Shown here in pieces: positions 7,415-18,071 of a DNA stretch of 64,000 bases (its first letter is position 1; the number at the start of each line of letters is the position of its first letter). The DNA is from JAWKOK01 sp963765875. Its GTDB lineage: Bacteria > Chloroflexota > Anaerolineae > Caldilineales > Caldilineaceae. The position numbers and the translations under genes were made by a program. The notes under the pieces are model-generated. The model made no database searches. It was given only the letters and a program-made list of their open reading frames with translations, and had not been told where the DNA came from. Where the stretch lies: the NCBI GenBank assembly GCA_963765875.1, contig CAVXYK010000010.1:186001-250000 (forward strand), in the 5' to 3' direction.

Positions 7415-8421
7415 GACGCTCTCTCCCGAATGAGGGTGGCAATGCCGCCGACCATCATCACGCCGGCAATCAGCACGCCCTGGATGACCTGGGCGTTGTT
7501 GGGGTTGATGCCCATGGCGGTCAGAATCGGGTTCAGCATGACGAGGATGATGGCTGCGGGCACCACGCCCAGCACCGAGCCGACGCCGCCGGTCAGAGCG
7601 ACGCCGCCGAGCACGATGGCGGCCACACTGTTCAACGTGGCGATGGCGCCGACGCTGAAGCGCGGATCGCCGGTGCCGGTGATGGCGACGGTGGCCAGGC
7701 CGGCCATTGCAGCCATGGCCCCGCCGATGGCGTAGGAGACGACCTTGGCGTGGCGCACATCGATGCCCGCCAGCCGGGAGGCGACATCGTCGCTGCCGAT
7801 CGCGTAGATGGAGAGGCCGAGGCGGGTATGTTTGGAAATGTAGTAGACGATGGCCGTCGGGATGGCCATCATCAGCACCGGCATGACCCAGGTGCCGCCG
7901 ATGCCCGACTCCGCGCCGGTGAAGAGCCAGCGCATCTGCGGGGCCGTGCCGCCGCCGGGCGAGGGCAATATCCACAGCGCGACGCCGGACCAGATGTAGC
8001 TCATGGCCAGGGTGACGACGATGTCGGGCACGCGTGAGATGGTGATGATGTAGCCGGTCATGCGAGTTGAGATGCGGCAATGGCAAGGATCAGCAGGACG
8101 GCGATGCCGAACACAATCCCCAGCGGCTGGTCCTCCATGAAGCGGGCGGCCACCACGTTGCTGAGCAGCAGCAGCGCGCCCAGCGAGAGGTCGATGCCGC
8201 CGGCGATCACGATGATGGCCTGGCCGATGGCGAGGTAGGCCAGCGGCAGGCTGTTCTTGGTGATGGAGACGACCTGAAATTCGCCGAATCTGGGAATCAG
8301 GGTGGAATACCAGAGCAGCAGTCCGCCCAGCAAGCAGCCAGACGCCGATCACCCAGCCGCTGCGTGCAAAGATCTTGCGCAGGCTGCTGCTGGATCCACC
8401 GGTGAGGGCAACAGTCGTCAT
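7411..8421 (-). pseudogene. ribose-type ABC permease (first), frame-slipped
   Basis: First CUT2 permease, about 335 codons. It begins MTTVALTGGSSSS and continues LPLAYLAIGQAIIVIAGGIDLS (same loop as its partner), then SRVPDIVVTLAMSYIWSG, AIGSDDVASRLAGID and AAIVLGGVALTGGVGS. Slips lie near 8335 and 8065. The start overlaps the ATPase stop by four bases and the stop overlaps the next permease, so the four genes are translationally coupled. Two different permeases imply a heterodimeric channel. Confidence 0.75.
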
Positions 8422-9895
8422 ACAGAAACCTCCAGCCCATGCGCGGCGGTCAACATGGATGATTCGGTGGCCGTTGCCGCGTCCTGCTCGTCGACAATGC
8501 GCCCGCCGTGGATGATGATGCACCCGGTCGCAGACCAATTGAATCTCGGCCAGCTCACTGGTGTAGAGCACGATGGCCGCGCCGCCGGCTGCCAACTCGC
8601 GCAGCAGGGCGTAGATCTCGCGTTTGGTCTGGATGTCGATGCCCCGTGTCGGGTCAAAGCAGAGCAGCGTGCGGAAACCGCCCACAAGCCAGCGGCCCAC
8701 GGCCACCTTCTGCTGGTTGCCGCCGGAGAGACGCCGCACCTGTGACGCGGCCCGGGTGTCGATGGAGAGCCGGTCGATGGCGTCGTCGACCCGTGCCGGT
8801 TCGTCCGAGGGGATGCCCAGCCAGCGCCGCATGCGGTTGAAGAGCGGCATGCGCCAGGTTCTGGTGCACGGACAGATCGGGCAGCAGCGCCAGCAGGCGG
8901 TCGCCCGGCACCAGCACCACGCCCTTGCGCACGGCGTCGTGGGGCGAGTGAAAACGGCAGGCTTCGCCGCTCACCAAGATTTCGCCCGATGAGGGGCCGC
9001 GGTCGCCGGACAGCAGCTCGAAGAGACGATCCTGCCCTTGGCCCTCCAGCGCCACGATGCCCAGGATCTCGCCGGTGCGCACCGAGAAGGAAATATCCTG
9101 CACTGTCTCTTTTGAACTCAACGCCCGCGCTTCAAAGGAGACGACGCCGTACTCGCGTGCAACGCCGTCCGCGTCTTGGGCGATGGCCTCCACCGGTGCG
9201 CCAAGCATGGCCTCGACCAGCTGATGCTCGTTGACATCGGCCATCGCGATCTGGGCGACATTCTCGCCGTCACGCAGGATGGTGGCCCGGTCGCAGACAC
9301 GCATCACTTCGGCCAGCCGGTGGGTGATGAGCACGGCCGAGCGGCCACGTTCTTTCCAGCGCCGCAGCAGGGCAAAGACCCGCTCCGCCTGATCGGCCGA
9401 GAGCGCGGCCGTGATCTCGTCGAGCAGCAGCACATGCGGGTCGCGGGCCACGGCGCGCGCCAGATCGACCATGCGCAGCGTCTCCAGCGGCAGCTCGCGC
9501 GCCAGTGCCGAGAGGTCCAGCGTGCCCGAGCTCGAACCAGTCGAGCCATTCGCTGAACTCGGCTTCATCGACATCGCTGAGGCGAAGATTCTGTTTGATG
9601 GTGAGGTCGGGGATCAGTGCCGGGTCCTGGAAGACGGTGGCGACGCCTGCTTCAATGGCATCAGCCGGCGTCCGAAATTGAACCGCTTTGCCGTTGACGC
9701 TGATCTCGCCGGCATCGGCGCGAATGGACGCCGGCCAGCGACCTTGACCAGCGTGCTCTTGCCGGCCCCATTGGCGCCGAGCAGCGCATGGATCTCGCCC
9801 GGCCCCACCGTCAGATCGACGTTGGTCAGGGCCACGACCGGCCCATAGGCTTTGGCGATGTCGGTGGCGGCAAGCAGTGGTTGGGAATCGTTCAT
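8418..9895 (-). pseudogene. ribose-type ABC transporter ATPase with two NBDs, frame-slipped
   Basis: About 490 codons, the normal size of RbsA/XylG-type ATPases with two nucleotide-binding domains. NBD1 has Walker A GANGAGKST, DPHVLLLDEIT (Walker B) and the switch region ITHRLAEVM. NBD2 has the RRLSGGNQQKVAVGRWL signature and LLCFDPTRGID, followed by IHGGRIVDEQDAA. Slips occur near 9735, 9535, 8850 and 8515; all frames between them stay open. It would energise the permeases at 6401-8421. Confidence 0.78.
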
Positions 9896-9921
9896 CAATA
9901 TGGATACTCCACAAAAGATTT

Positions 9922-10025
9922 ACCACAGATGAACGCAGATGAAACACAGATGGGTCACAGATAAGAACAGGAAATCCTACCGTCCTATCTGTGACCCATC
10001 CGCGCTTATCCGCGTTTATCTGTGG
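9922..10025. repeat. intergenic inverted repeat (CACAGATGAACGCAGATG family)
   Basis: The left arm (9922-9964, ending GGGTCACAGATAAG) pairs with the right arm (9984-10025, CTATCTGTGACCCATCCGCG...). It separates the binding-protein gene from the ATPase gene and could form a hairpin in the operon mRNA. The same word family recurs at 19152-19262, 23370-23460 and, with ATCCGCG words, 26736-26827, 36058-36141 and 53575-53615. Confidence 0.7.
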
Positions 10026-10035
10026 CTAATGGTTT

Positions 10036-11142
10036 TTACTCGCCGGGCCCCTTACAAGCAGACACATCGGCACTGCCGTTGTAGTGGGTGTAGGGCTCGA
10101 TGTCCACGTAGGTGCTCCAGCCCGGTTGTTCGTCCGGTGCAAAGAGACCTTCGAGGCCTTCAGCGTCGCCGGTGGCGAAGAGGGCGGGCGTCAGGATGGT
10201 CTCCAGCGGCGGATCGTTGCCTTCCAAGGCGTCAATGGCGATCGACATGCCGACGCCGCCGATTGCCGGCGGATTGGTCACTGCCGCGCCGACCAGTCCA
10301 TCACCTTCCAGCTCGATCAATTGGCGTACGAAGCCATTGTTGTCTGCACCGACAATCGGCACATAGTCGACATCTGCGGCCTGGAACTGCTCGACCACCG
10401 GATAGTCGATACCCGACGTCCAGATGCCGTCGATTTCCTGGGTGGTGATGAGGTCCAAGGCCTGCTGCGCGCCGGTTGACGGATCCCAGCCGGTGAAGGT
10501 CTCGGCAACTATGTTGATGTCCGGGTAGTTCTCCAGCGCAGCCAGGAAGCCGTTGTGGCGATCCGTATCGGCAGGCACACCGTCAGCGCCGCGCATCTCG
10601 ACCACATTGCCTGAGCCGCCAAGCTTGCTCAAAGAGCCACTCGGCCCCGACCTGTGCGTACGCAGTCTGGTCGTTGGTGACCACATGCGCGCCCTCAGCC
10701 GTCACCGCCTGGTCGACAGACACGACGACGATGCCCTGGTCGATGGCCGCTTCGAGCACGGCATTCAGACCTTCGCGGTCGGTCGGGTTGAGGATGATGG
10801 CATCCACACCCTGGGAGATGAGGCTTTCCAGGTCGGCGATCTGTTCGGTCTGGCCGCCGTTGCGGTTGATGACGACAACTTCGTCGACCAGGCCGCTGGC
10901 CGTGGCCTCGGCCTTGATGGCGCAGATCATCTGGTCGCGCCAGCCGTTGCCGACCAGCGTGTTGCTCACGCCGATGACGTAGCCGCCTTCGCTTTCGCCT
11001 TCTTCGGCAGCCGCTTCGGCCTCGGCCGGTGCACGCGGCATCATCGGCCGGTGCGGCGACAGGCGCTGCACAGGCTGAAAGCGCAAGCATGAGGCACCAA
11101 CAGTAGGCCAAGCATCGTAAATAGTTTTGAGCGATAGTGCAT
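10036..11142 (-). pseudogene. ribose-type ABC substrate-binding lipoprotein, frame-slipped
   Basis: Periplasmic-binding-protein-fold sugar binder, ~365 codons. After a start with a strong Shine-Dalgarno (AGGAGG, five bases before the ATG at 11142), the lipobox LALSAC is followed by an Ala/Pro/Glu linker. Then come GYVIGVSNTLVGNGWRDQM, DAIILNPTDREGL, VVVSVDQAV and DPSTGAQQALDLIT, the RbsB-like pattern. Slips fall near 11085, 11040 and 10630. It is first in the operon and would deliver a monosaccharide to the permeases; the exact sugar cannot be told. The 11143-11398 gap upstream shows no gene. Confidence 0.78.
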
Positions 11143-11398
11143 AGTGTCCTCCTGTAAACGTACGATTGTGGGTTAAGTGAGTCAAGTGGAACGATTGAAT
11201 CGATCTGAAAGAGCTAACGCCCATCTATCGATTCGACATCGATGATCACTGGGGAAACCGTGAGCGAACAACTACACTTTTGGGAGCGAGTCGAGTCCGG
11301 GTGGAATCGACTCGCCTGTTGGCAGCATAGCATATTCTGGTAGCCAGACAAAACAGCTTTTCCGGGTCAACAACCGCTGTCTAGATGGCGGCCATCCC

Positions 11399-13003
11399 TC
11401 AATTGCGCAAAGCATCTTGACCGAAGCGGATCGAATGGATCTGGTTGACCTCGACATCTTCGAGTCTGCTCTTCCAGCCGTTGGGCCAGACCACGGTCAG
11501 GTTCTCGATTGCGGCGTCATCCAGGCCAAAATGTAGCGTCGTGTCGTTGCCGGCACCGAAACTCGAACCGATCTTCACCTCTTGCATCAGCGTTCGGCCG
11601 TCGTCCAACTCGAGGATAGACCCGACTACCGACTGCATCTCGATTGACATCGCGTGCACCAACAAGCCGCACGCTGACCCAGTCGGCGCCGAGACCGGCG
11701 CTGCCGCTGTTGCGATAGAGCCGGTAGCCAAATCCCATTGACCAACGACCAGGTCAACCTGACCGTCGTTGTCATAGTCTGCATATGCCGCGCCCATGGA
11801 CTCGGAGGGATTCCGACGCCACGCCGGCAGGCTCCTGTCCTCAAATGTTCCATCGCCACGATTCTCATACAGAAAATCAGGATACGGCATCAGCATGCCG
11901 ACGGGTATGGTGTTGACCCGCTTGTACTCGGTTGTGGCCAGAAAGATATCCTGCCAGCCGTCATTGTCGTAGTCGAAGAAAGTTGTGCCCCACCCCACGG
12001 CACTGCCGGTTGACGTGGCGACGCCGGCCTGTTGGGCGACATCCTCAAAAGATTCACCAGGTTTTTCAGGAGCGCCATCGATTCGACCATGTCAGAGAAG
12101 TAGATATCCAGGTCCAGGTCGTTGTCATAGTCAGCGATGGCCAGGCCCATGCCATGCTTGGCTATGTTGGCCCCCATCTCGGCCGACACTTCGCCAAAAC
12201 ACCACCCGCCGCAGCCGGGTCCGTCGTTGCGCCAGAGCACATTGCCGATGGGGTTGTGCAGCTTGTCGTTGACAACGTAGATGTCCAGATCGCCGTCATT
12301 GTCGGCGTCAAAGAAGGCGGCTGCGAAGCCCGAGCCACGCAGCTTCTCTTCGTCCATCAAGCGCGACACAGCAGCGAACGTCCCGTCGCCCCGGTTGCGA
12401 TAGAGATGATCGCTGGCCAGGGTCGGATCGATGGGGTCACAGTCAGGAAAACAGGACCAGTTGGCCACATAGAGGTCCAGCAGTCCGTCGTTGTCATAGT
12501 CACCCCAGGCCGCGGCCGAGCCTTTGCCGACATCCCCGATCCCCGACACTTCCGTCACATCGCTGAAGCCGGAGCCCCCATCGTTGTGCAGAAGCACGTT
12601 CGCCCCGTTGGCGAGCACGTAGAGATCTCGCCAGCCGTCGTTATCATAGTCGACCCAGACCGCGCCGCCGCTCCAGACGCCAGGCAAACTGACGTCGTTG
12701 TTGGCGGAGGAGATATCGAACGTGCCATCGCCTTGGTTGCGATAGAGCACATTCTCATCCAGCCCGCCGGTGACATAGAGATCGACCCAGCCGTCGTTGT
12801 CGTAGTCGCCCCAGGCCTGGCCCATGGCCAAATAGCCGCGGTCGAAATTGCGGCTACTGTACTCCTCCCAGCTGCCATCATGGCCGGCAGCGATGCCCGC
12901 GGAGAGGCTGCGATCTTCGAACAGTGGAACGTCCGCTATATCGTCCAGATAGCGGTTGGCCCATGGACAGGACGATGAGAAGAATCAGCCAGAGGAAATT
13001 CAT
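11399..13003 (-). pseudogene. FG-GAP/VCBS repeat protein with ASPIC/UnbV C-terminus, frame-slipped
   Basis: A secreted beta-propeller protein of about 530 codons. The ATG at 13003 begins MNFLWLILLIVLSM, a signal peptide. At least five repeats of the form WGDYDNDGWVDLYV follow (also VDYDNDGWRDLYV, DADNDGDLDIYV, ADYDNDLDLDIYF, DYDNDGWQDIFL), each a calcium-binding-like Asp/Asn loop. The C-terminal part NDTTLHFGLDDAAIENLTVVWPNG is the ASPIC/UnbV module. Slips occur near 12955, 12045, 11725 and 11640. It follows the CUT1 permeases and may bind glycan at the cell surface (inference). Confidence 0.75.
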
Positions 13004-13041
13004 GGTATATGCGCTATGTTCAGGTCAATGAAGAAAATGAT

Positions 13042-13114
13042 GATCCACGAAGGGACACCAATTTCCACGAAGGATAGTTTTTCTTCGTGTGAAATTCGTG
13101 TCCCTTCGTGGATC
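13042..13114. repeat. intergenic inverted repeat (CACGAAGGGACAC)
   Basis: Perfect 17-bp arms GATCCACGAAGGGACAC (13042-13058) and its complement (13098-13114), with a further weaker CACGAA/TTCGTG pair inside. It lies between the permease and FG-GAP genes and could fold in the transcript. Confidence 0.7.
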
Positions 13115-13130
13115 GCTTTCTATCTCACCC

Positions 13131-13970
13131 CTACGCCTTCATCGAACCAGCCGTCATGCCGGAGATGAAATAGCGTTGGAGCATGAGGAAAAGCACAATG
13201 ATCGGCACGGAGACCAGGGTGGCTGCGGCCATCATCTCGCCGTAGGGAATGCCGCTGCTGCCGGCAGTCGATGAACCCATGCCGGCCATGCCCACGGGCA
13301 GTGTGATAACTTGGTCACCACGTAGCACCATCAGCGGCCAGATGAAGCTGTTCCACGAACCCAGGAAGGTCAAGATAGCCAAGGTTACCATGCCGGGACG
13401 CACCAATGGCACGACGATCTGCCAGTAGATGCGAAATTCGGACGCGCCATCCAGACGGGCCGATTCAATGATCTCGGTGGGCACGGCCAGGATGAACTGG
13501 CGCATGAGAAAGATGCCGAAGGCCGGGGCCACCCAAGGGACGATCATCGAGTAGTATGAGTTGATCCAACCAAACCGGCTCATGAGAATGAAGAGCGGAA
13601 TCAGCAACAACTGAAACGGGATCAGCGTCGAGCCAATGAGGATCACGAAGAGGATATTGCGGCCCTTGAACGTGTATTTGGAGAAGGCAAAGCCGGCCAG
13701 CGAACAGAAGAAGAGCACGAGCACGGTCACGACCGCAGCATAGGCCAGGCTGTTGACGTACCAGTAGCGAAACGACCATCCTTCGAAGAGCGAGACATAG
13801 CTTCTGAAGGACCAGACTTCCGGCGGCGCCCAGGGCGGATAGCGAAAGATCTCGGTGGTCGTCTTGAAGGATGAGTAGATCATCCACACGATGGGTAGCA
13901 TGGTCATCAGCGCCCCGGTGATGACGACGATGTGCAGGACGATTGTGCCAAATGATAGACGCCGGTGCAT
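13131..13970 (-). CDS. CUT1 sugar ABC transporter permease, MalG-type
   Basis: A 279-residue inner-membrane permease with six predicted membrane segments (for example TIVLHIVVITGALMTMLPIV and TVLVLFFCSLAGFAF). The cytoplasmic ATPase-docking loop ESARLDGASEFRIYWQIVVP is the classic EAA motif. The end FISGMTAGSMKA is typical of MalG-type proteins (YF..GM..GAVK). The ATG at 13970 lies one base after the upstream permease stop, so the two are coupled. No ATPase gene is in the operon; CUT1 systems commonly share one MsmK-like ATPase coded elsewhere. Confidence 0.9.
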   Translation of the reverse strand: MHRRLSFGTIVLHIVVITGALMTMLPIVWMIYSSFKTTTEIFRYPPWAPPEVWSFRSYVSLFEGWSFRYWYVNSLAYAAVVTVLVLFFCSLAGFAFSKYTFKGRNILFVILIGSTLIPFQLLLIPLFILMSRFGWINSYYSMIVPWVAPAFGIFLMRQFILAVPTEIIESARLDGASEFRIYWQIVVPLVRPGMVTLAILTFLGSWNSFIWPLMVLRGDQVITLPVGMAGMGSSTAGSSGIPYGEMMAAATLVSVPIIVLFLMLQRYFISGMTAGSMKA

Positions 13971-13971
13971 A

Positions 13972-14901
13972 TCAGTCTCCCCGAAATACGCCGAAGCGTT
14001 GCAATTGGATAAGCGAGAGAATAAAGGTCGCTGCAAAAAGAACGGTGCCGACTGCGGATGCGAAACCCAGCCGCAACCGCGAGAAGCCGCGCAGATAAAG
14101 ATACTGCACCAGACTGAGGCTCGAGTTTGCCGGTCCGCCGGTGCCGCGCATCAGCACCTGTGGCTCATCGAAAATCTGCAATGCGCCCAGCATGACGATG
14201 ATGCTGACAAATAGAATGATCGGACGCAGCATTGGAACGGTTATATTTCGGAACAATTGCCATGCATTTGCGCCGTCGATGGCTGCGGCTTCATAGAGGC
14301 TCTGGGGAATGCTCTGGAGGCCGGCCAGGAAATAGACGGTCAGCAGCCCGGTGGAACGCCAGATGATCAGAATGATGATGGCAACTTTGGCCCACGTCGG
14401 ATCGCCGAGCCAGTCGATGGGTCCCAATCCGGCCGAACCGAGTATGGCGTTCAGCAGACCGCTATCCTTGTTGTAGAGAATCTGGAAGACTAGCGTGATG
14501 GCCACTGTAGAGGTGACCACTGGCGTGATATACATGGCACGCCAAAGCGCTTTCCAGCGCAGCGTCTTTGCATTGAGCAGCACAGCAATGATTAGCGCCA
14601 GCGGAATGACAATGAAGAGGCTGGCTGCGGCATAGACAGCAGTATTGAACGATGCCTGAAAGAACGCGTCATCGTTGAACATGCGTACGTAGTTCTTGAG
14701 ACCGATGAACTCGGGCTGGCCCATGCCGTTCCAACGAGTGAAACTGAGCACGAGCGCCGAGACACTGGGATAAAGGAAAAAGATGCCAAAGAGCAGATAA
14801 AAGGGCGCGATAAAAAAATAGGGCGCTACCTTCTGCTGGCTGTAGCGACGGGGCTTGGTCATGGAGACCGAATGTCTGTCTGTACTGGTGGTAGAGGACA
14901 T
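13972..14901 (-). CDS. CUT1 sugar ABC transporter permease, MalF-type
   Basis: A 309-residue partner of the MalG-type permease. It begins with a basic cytoplasmic tail, then APYFFIAPFYLLFGIFFLYP and the periplasmic loop with GLKNYVRMF, usual for this family. The EAA loop is YEAAAIDGANAWQLFRNITV and the end has RLGFASAVGTVLFAATFI. Start at 14901 (MSSTTSTD) was preferred to one three codons upstream. It lies downstream of the binding protein, with a hairpin between them. Confidence 0.9.
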   Translation of the reverse strand: MSSTTSTDRHSVSMTKPRRYSQQKVAPYFFIAPFYLLFGIFFLYPSVSALVLSFTRWNGMGQPEFIGLKNYVRMFNDDAFFQASFNTAVYAAASLFIVIPLALIIAVLLNAKTLRWKALWRAMYITPVVTSTVAITLVFQILYNKDSGLLNAILGSAGLGPIDWLGDPTWAKVAIIILIIWRSTGLLTVYFLAGLQSIPQSLYEAAAIDGANAWQLFRNITVPMLRPIILFVSIIVMLGALQIFDEPQVLMRGTGGPANSSLSLVQYLYLRGFSRLRLGFASAVGTVLFAATFILSLIQLQRFGVFRGD

Positions 14902-15035
14902 GCTTCTCAACTCAAGTGGATGATAGTTCCGATGTTGGAAAGCGCATTATGACTGCAATTCTCATCAATGAGAAGCCTCGCCCAGAGCCGGCGCCGTGAG
15001 GTGATATCGGTGCAGCACTGTTGGTTTGTCGGACA

Positions 15036-15068
15036 AGAAGTCAGGCTTCCGGTAGAAGCCTGACTTCT
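15036..15068 (-). promoter_or_regulatory. intercistronic hairpin between binding protein and permease
   Basis: A perfect 14-bp stem (15036-15049 with 15055-15068; arm AGAAGTCAGGCTTC) and five-base loop, 79 bp after the binding-protein stop and 135 bp before the permease start. No T-run follows on the minus strand, so it more likely acts by protecting the upstream mRNA or by partial attenuation, which would give more binding protein than permease. Confidence 0.6.
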
Positions 15069-15146
15069 GAGCGCTTGAGCACCCGTCGTTTCATGTCCGT
15101 CTTACCACAAGAACTGGGCGAGCTTCTCACTTTCTTTCAACCAAGT

Positions 15147-16490
15147 CTACTGGTTGAAATCAATCTCGTCCTCAACGGCCTCGATCACGCTGTCGAGGAA
15201 CTCGTCGGCCGTGATGCTGCCGTCGTAGAAGAGGGGCATCTCTGCATTGACCGCGTCAGCAAAGGCGCCGCGGAATTCGCTCTGATACCAGACCGGCACA
15301 TCGTCAACCAATTGGGCATAGACCTCGCCCAGTCGCTGGCCGCCGAAGTACGTGTCCTCCAGGTCAAGGATACGCTCATCTTCAAAGAGTTCGGACATGG
15401 TGGGGTAGTAGCCGATCTCTTCAAAGCGCTTCACTTGATTTTCGTTGGTCAGGTAGGAGTACTTGAGCAGATCCCAGGCAAGATCAGCGTTTTCGCTGTC
15501 GCTGAAGATGCTGAATCCGGTGCCGCCCCACACGGTCGTCACATGGCCTTCGCCGTCATCCCAAACGGGCATGGGCGTCTGACGCCATTGGCCTTCCATA
15601 TCCTCAGCCTGCAACTTCAGAATGAAGTCGCCATACCAATCAGGCATGACGATGCCGGCTGCGCGGCCTTCACGGAAAGCCGTGATCGGCGATGCTCCCC
15701 AGAAGTCTCCGCCGACCATAGGCAGGTAGGAGCCATTGTCGATGCCTGCTTTCATGAGTTCCAACACGTCCAGAGCGGCCTGACGATTTGCCTCATCGCC
15801 CAGTACAAATTCACCGCCATCATCAAAGACGGCGCCACCGCGCTGAAGCAAGTACATCATGAAGAGATCGGCGCCGTCGGGGAGTACGGAAAGGGCGATC
15901 CCGTCTTGGGCCAGCACTTCGCCCGTTGTCAGGAACTCATTCCAGGTGGCGGGCACTTCCAGGCCACGGGACTCGAAGATCTCAGGCTGGTAGTAATAGG
16001 TGGCTGCAGAGAGGCTGCTGTCTACGCCATAGACCCGGCCCTGGTACGTGTAGGGTGTCCAACGGCCTTCAACCACTCGCTCGTAATCATCGCCGATCAG
16101 ATCGGTGAGATCGACAAACTTGTCGGCAAGAATGCCGTCACGCATGAATGCGGGCACCTGGCCTTGTTCCATGCCGAAGAGATCGGGAACGTCTTCGCCT
16201 GCGGCCAGATCGGCCAGCGTCACCGTCCAGATATCGGGAACGACCTGGAAGTCAAAGGTGAAATCGATGTCAGGATAGTTCTCGGCCCACTCTTCTGCAC
16301 GTGCGCTGAAGAACTCAACGTAGAGACCGTCATGGGTCCACATGGTCAGGGTGACCTCGCGCGGACCATCTTCAACTGCCGGGGCCTCTACATCTGCGGA
16401 CTCGGCCGGTGCTGCATCCGGTGCCGGCGCACAGCCGGCCAAAGCAAAGGTGAGCAATAGTGCCAGGACGAGGAGCAATTTCAGTTTCAT
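15147..16490 (-). CDS. CUT1 sugar ABC transporter substrate-binding lipoprotein
   Basis: A 447-residue family-1 extracellular solute-binding protein. Signal peptide and lipobox are clear: LLLVLALLLTFALAGC, with lipid attachment at the Cys near residue 20, then an Ala/Pro/Asp linker. The body has VTLTMWTHDG, NYPDIDFTFDFQVVPDIW, GIVMPDWYGDF and WGGTGFSIFSDSENADLAWDL, usual for binders of oligosaccharides. ATG at 16490 was chosen because the signal peptide begins there. It is the first gene of binding protein-MalF-MalG. Confidence 0.9.
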   Translation of the reverse strand: MKLKLLLVLALLLTFALAGCAPAPDAAPAESADVEAPAVEDGPREVTLTMWTHDGLYVEFFSARAEEWAENYPDIDFTFDFQVVPDIWTVTLADLAAGEDVPDLFGMEQGQVPAFMRDGILADKFVDLTDLIGDDYERVVEGRWTPYTYQGRVYGVDSSLSAATYYYQPEIFESRGLEVPATWNEFLTTGEVLAQDGIALSVLPDGADLFMMYLLQRGGAVFDDGGEFVLGDEANRQAALDVLELMKAGIDNGSYLPMVGGDFWGASPITAFREGRAAGIVMPDWYGDFILKLQAEDMEGQWRQTPMPVWDDGEGHVTTVWGGTGFSIFSDSENADLAWDLLKYSYLTNENQVKRFEEIGYYPTMSELFEDERILDLEDTYFGGQRLGEVYAQLVDDVPVWYQSEFRGAFADAVNAEMPLFYDGSITADEFLDSVIEAVEDEIDFNQ

Positions 16491-16693
16491 CGTCGCGTAC
16501 CGCCTTTCAATTGATGGGAAATGGGTTGTTGACTTGCTGAAGCAATCGGGTTGGTGAGCAAACATCCAAGACTGCGACGTCGGGGACCACTGGGTGCAAA
16601 AGCCCGTATCTAGCGTCAAGAATTGTAATATTCAGCACAAAAAGTGTAAATCGTTTTTTCCTTCAATGTCAATCAAGCAACTCAGACGCGAGT

Positions 16694-17790
16694 TTAGGCG
16701 ACTTCACTCACTTGACGAGTGGCTTTGCCCAGCCAGTCACTGTTGATGGTCACGCCCCAGCCGGGGCCCTCGGGAATGCGGACCCTACCGTCCTCGACCA
16801 CAAGCGCCGGGGCATAGAGACCCTCGGTCCACGACGTGGGCTCGATGGAGAACTCGACATGCGGGACCGGCGTTGGGGATGGCCCCCATCATGTGCAGCG
16901 TGAAGACGGTGACCAATGAGAGGTTGGCTGAGTGCGGCACGCAGGGCAGACCGGCCTCATCGGCCATCTGGGCCACACGCAGCGCCCTGGTCAGGCCGCC
17001 GACATAGCAGATGTCCGGCTGAACGATGTCGACGGCGCGCATGTCGATGATGCGCTCCCACTGCTTCAGGTCGTAGTCCTGCTCGCCGCCCGCGACCGGG
17101 ATGTCCAGCGCCGATGTCACTTCCGCCGTCCAGTCCAGTTCCCAGTAGGGGCAGGGTTCCTCAAAGTGGCCGAAGTTGTGCTGTTGGAGCAGCTTGCCGA
17201 CCTCGATGGCCTTGCCCGGCGTGTAGCAACTGTTGCCGTCGGCCAGGATGGTCACGTCGTCGCCGAGTGCCTTGCGCACCGCCGGAACCAGCGCCTCAGT
17301 GCGTCCCGGCCACTGGTCTTCATCGTGACCGGCCACTTTGCCGACGCGGATTTTGAACGCCCGATAGCCGAACTCATCGCGCAGCCTGCTGAGCCGAGCC
17401 GCCTCGTCCTCCGGCGTGATGTCGCGTCGCATGCTGGAGCCATAGACGCGGAAGGGGCGCGGCGTTCCGCCGAGAAGTTCGCAGACGCTCTTGCCCGCTG
17501 CCTTGCCCCTCAGATCCCAGATCGCCGTGTCCACGCCGGTCAGGGCGCGGCAGACATAGGAGCCGGGGAACTTGTAGGTCGCCTCGATCACCTCGTCGCA
17601 GAGGCTGTCCAGATCTTCGATGTCGCGTCCCAACACAGACCGGAGCCACCTGCCGATGCAGCACCGTCGCCGTGATGTCGGCATTGAAGGTCGAGACCTG
17701 GCCGTAGCCCTCGGCTCCATCCTCGGTGCGCACACGCACGATGCCGACATTGGGCGCGTGGACGAAGGTCTCTATCGAGCGAATTTTCAT
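16694..17790 (-). CDS. mandelate racemase/muconate lactonizing (enolase superfamily) enzyme, two frame slips
   Basis: About 365 codons. The N-terminal capping domain begins MKIRSIETFVHAPNVGIVRV; then DTAIWDLRGKAAGKSV, the catalytic region YRAFKIRVGK, metal ligands in ILADGNSCY, FEEPCPYWEL and VAGGEQDY, and CVPHSANLSL. This is a sugar-acid dehydratase-type member, expected to make a 2-keto-3-deoxy acid. Slips lie near 17640 and 16868; the last ~55 codons run on a third frame to the TAA at 16694-16696. It is next to garR and a sugar importer, which fits uronate or aldonate breakdown. The 17791-18071 gap has no gene. Confidence 0.82.
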
Positions 17791-18071
17791 GTCGTCTCCG
17801 TTCTCTATATGCGTCCGACAGACGGTGAGGGCATGAGTACTGACGGGAACGCATCCGATCAGCCTGATCGCCTGTTCGCCCGTTCTCGTGCCCGGATTCG
17901 GCGAGATTTATTGGCGACGGGCACGTGATAGAGCGGCGAATGTCTTGGTCTCTGGAGATGCATTCCCGCGCGACACATGCCCCTACGGTCCTCGACGAAT
18001 TTTGAACCCGTCAGATCAACCTGCTGGGATCCGAACCGCCATACCGGAGGTCCATTCTGGACTACGATTAT

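Noticed and set aside
6868..7416. Long plus-strand open frame inside the ribose-type ABC operon
   Set aside because: It is antisense to the permease, in GC-rich sequence, with low-complexity Arg/His/Gly/Gln content and no family motif.
11143..11398. Possible LacI-type operator near AATCGAT words upstream of the binding protein
   Set aside because: No clean palindrome of the right size, and no LacI-family gene in the window.
15021..16460. A 479-codon plus-strand open frame
   Set aside because: It is exactly antisense to an intact binding-protein gene that has a signal peptide and family motifs.
16932..17675. Plus-strand open frame of 247 codons
   Set aside because: Antisense to the enolase-superfamily gene; composition typical of a shadow frame.
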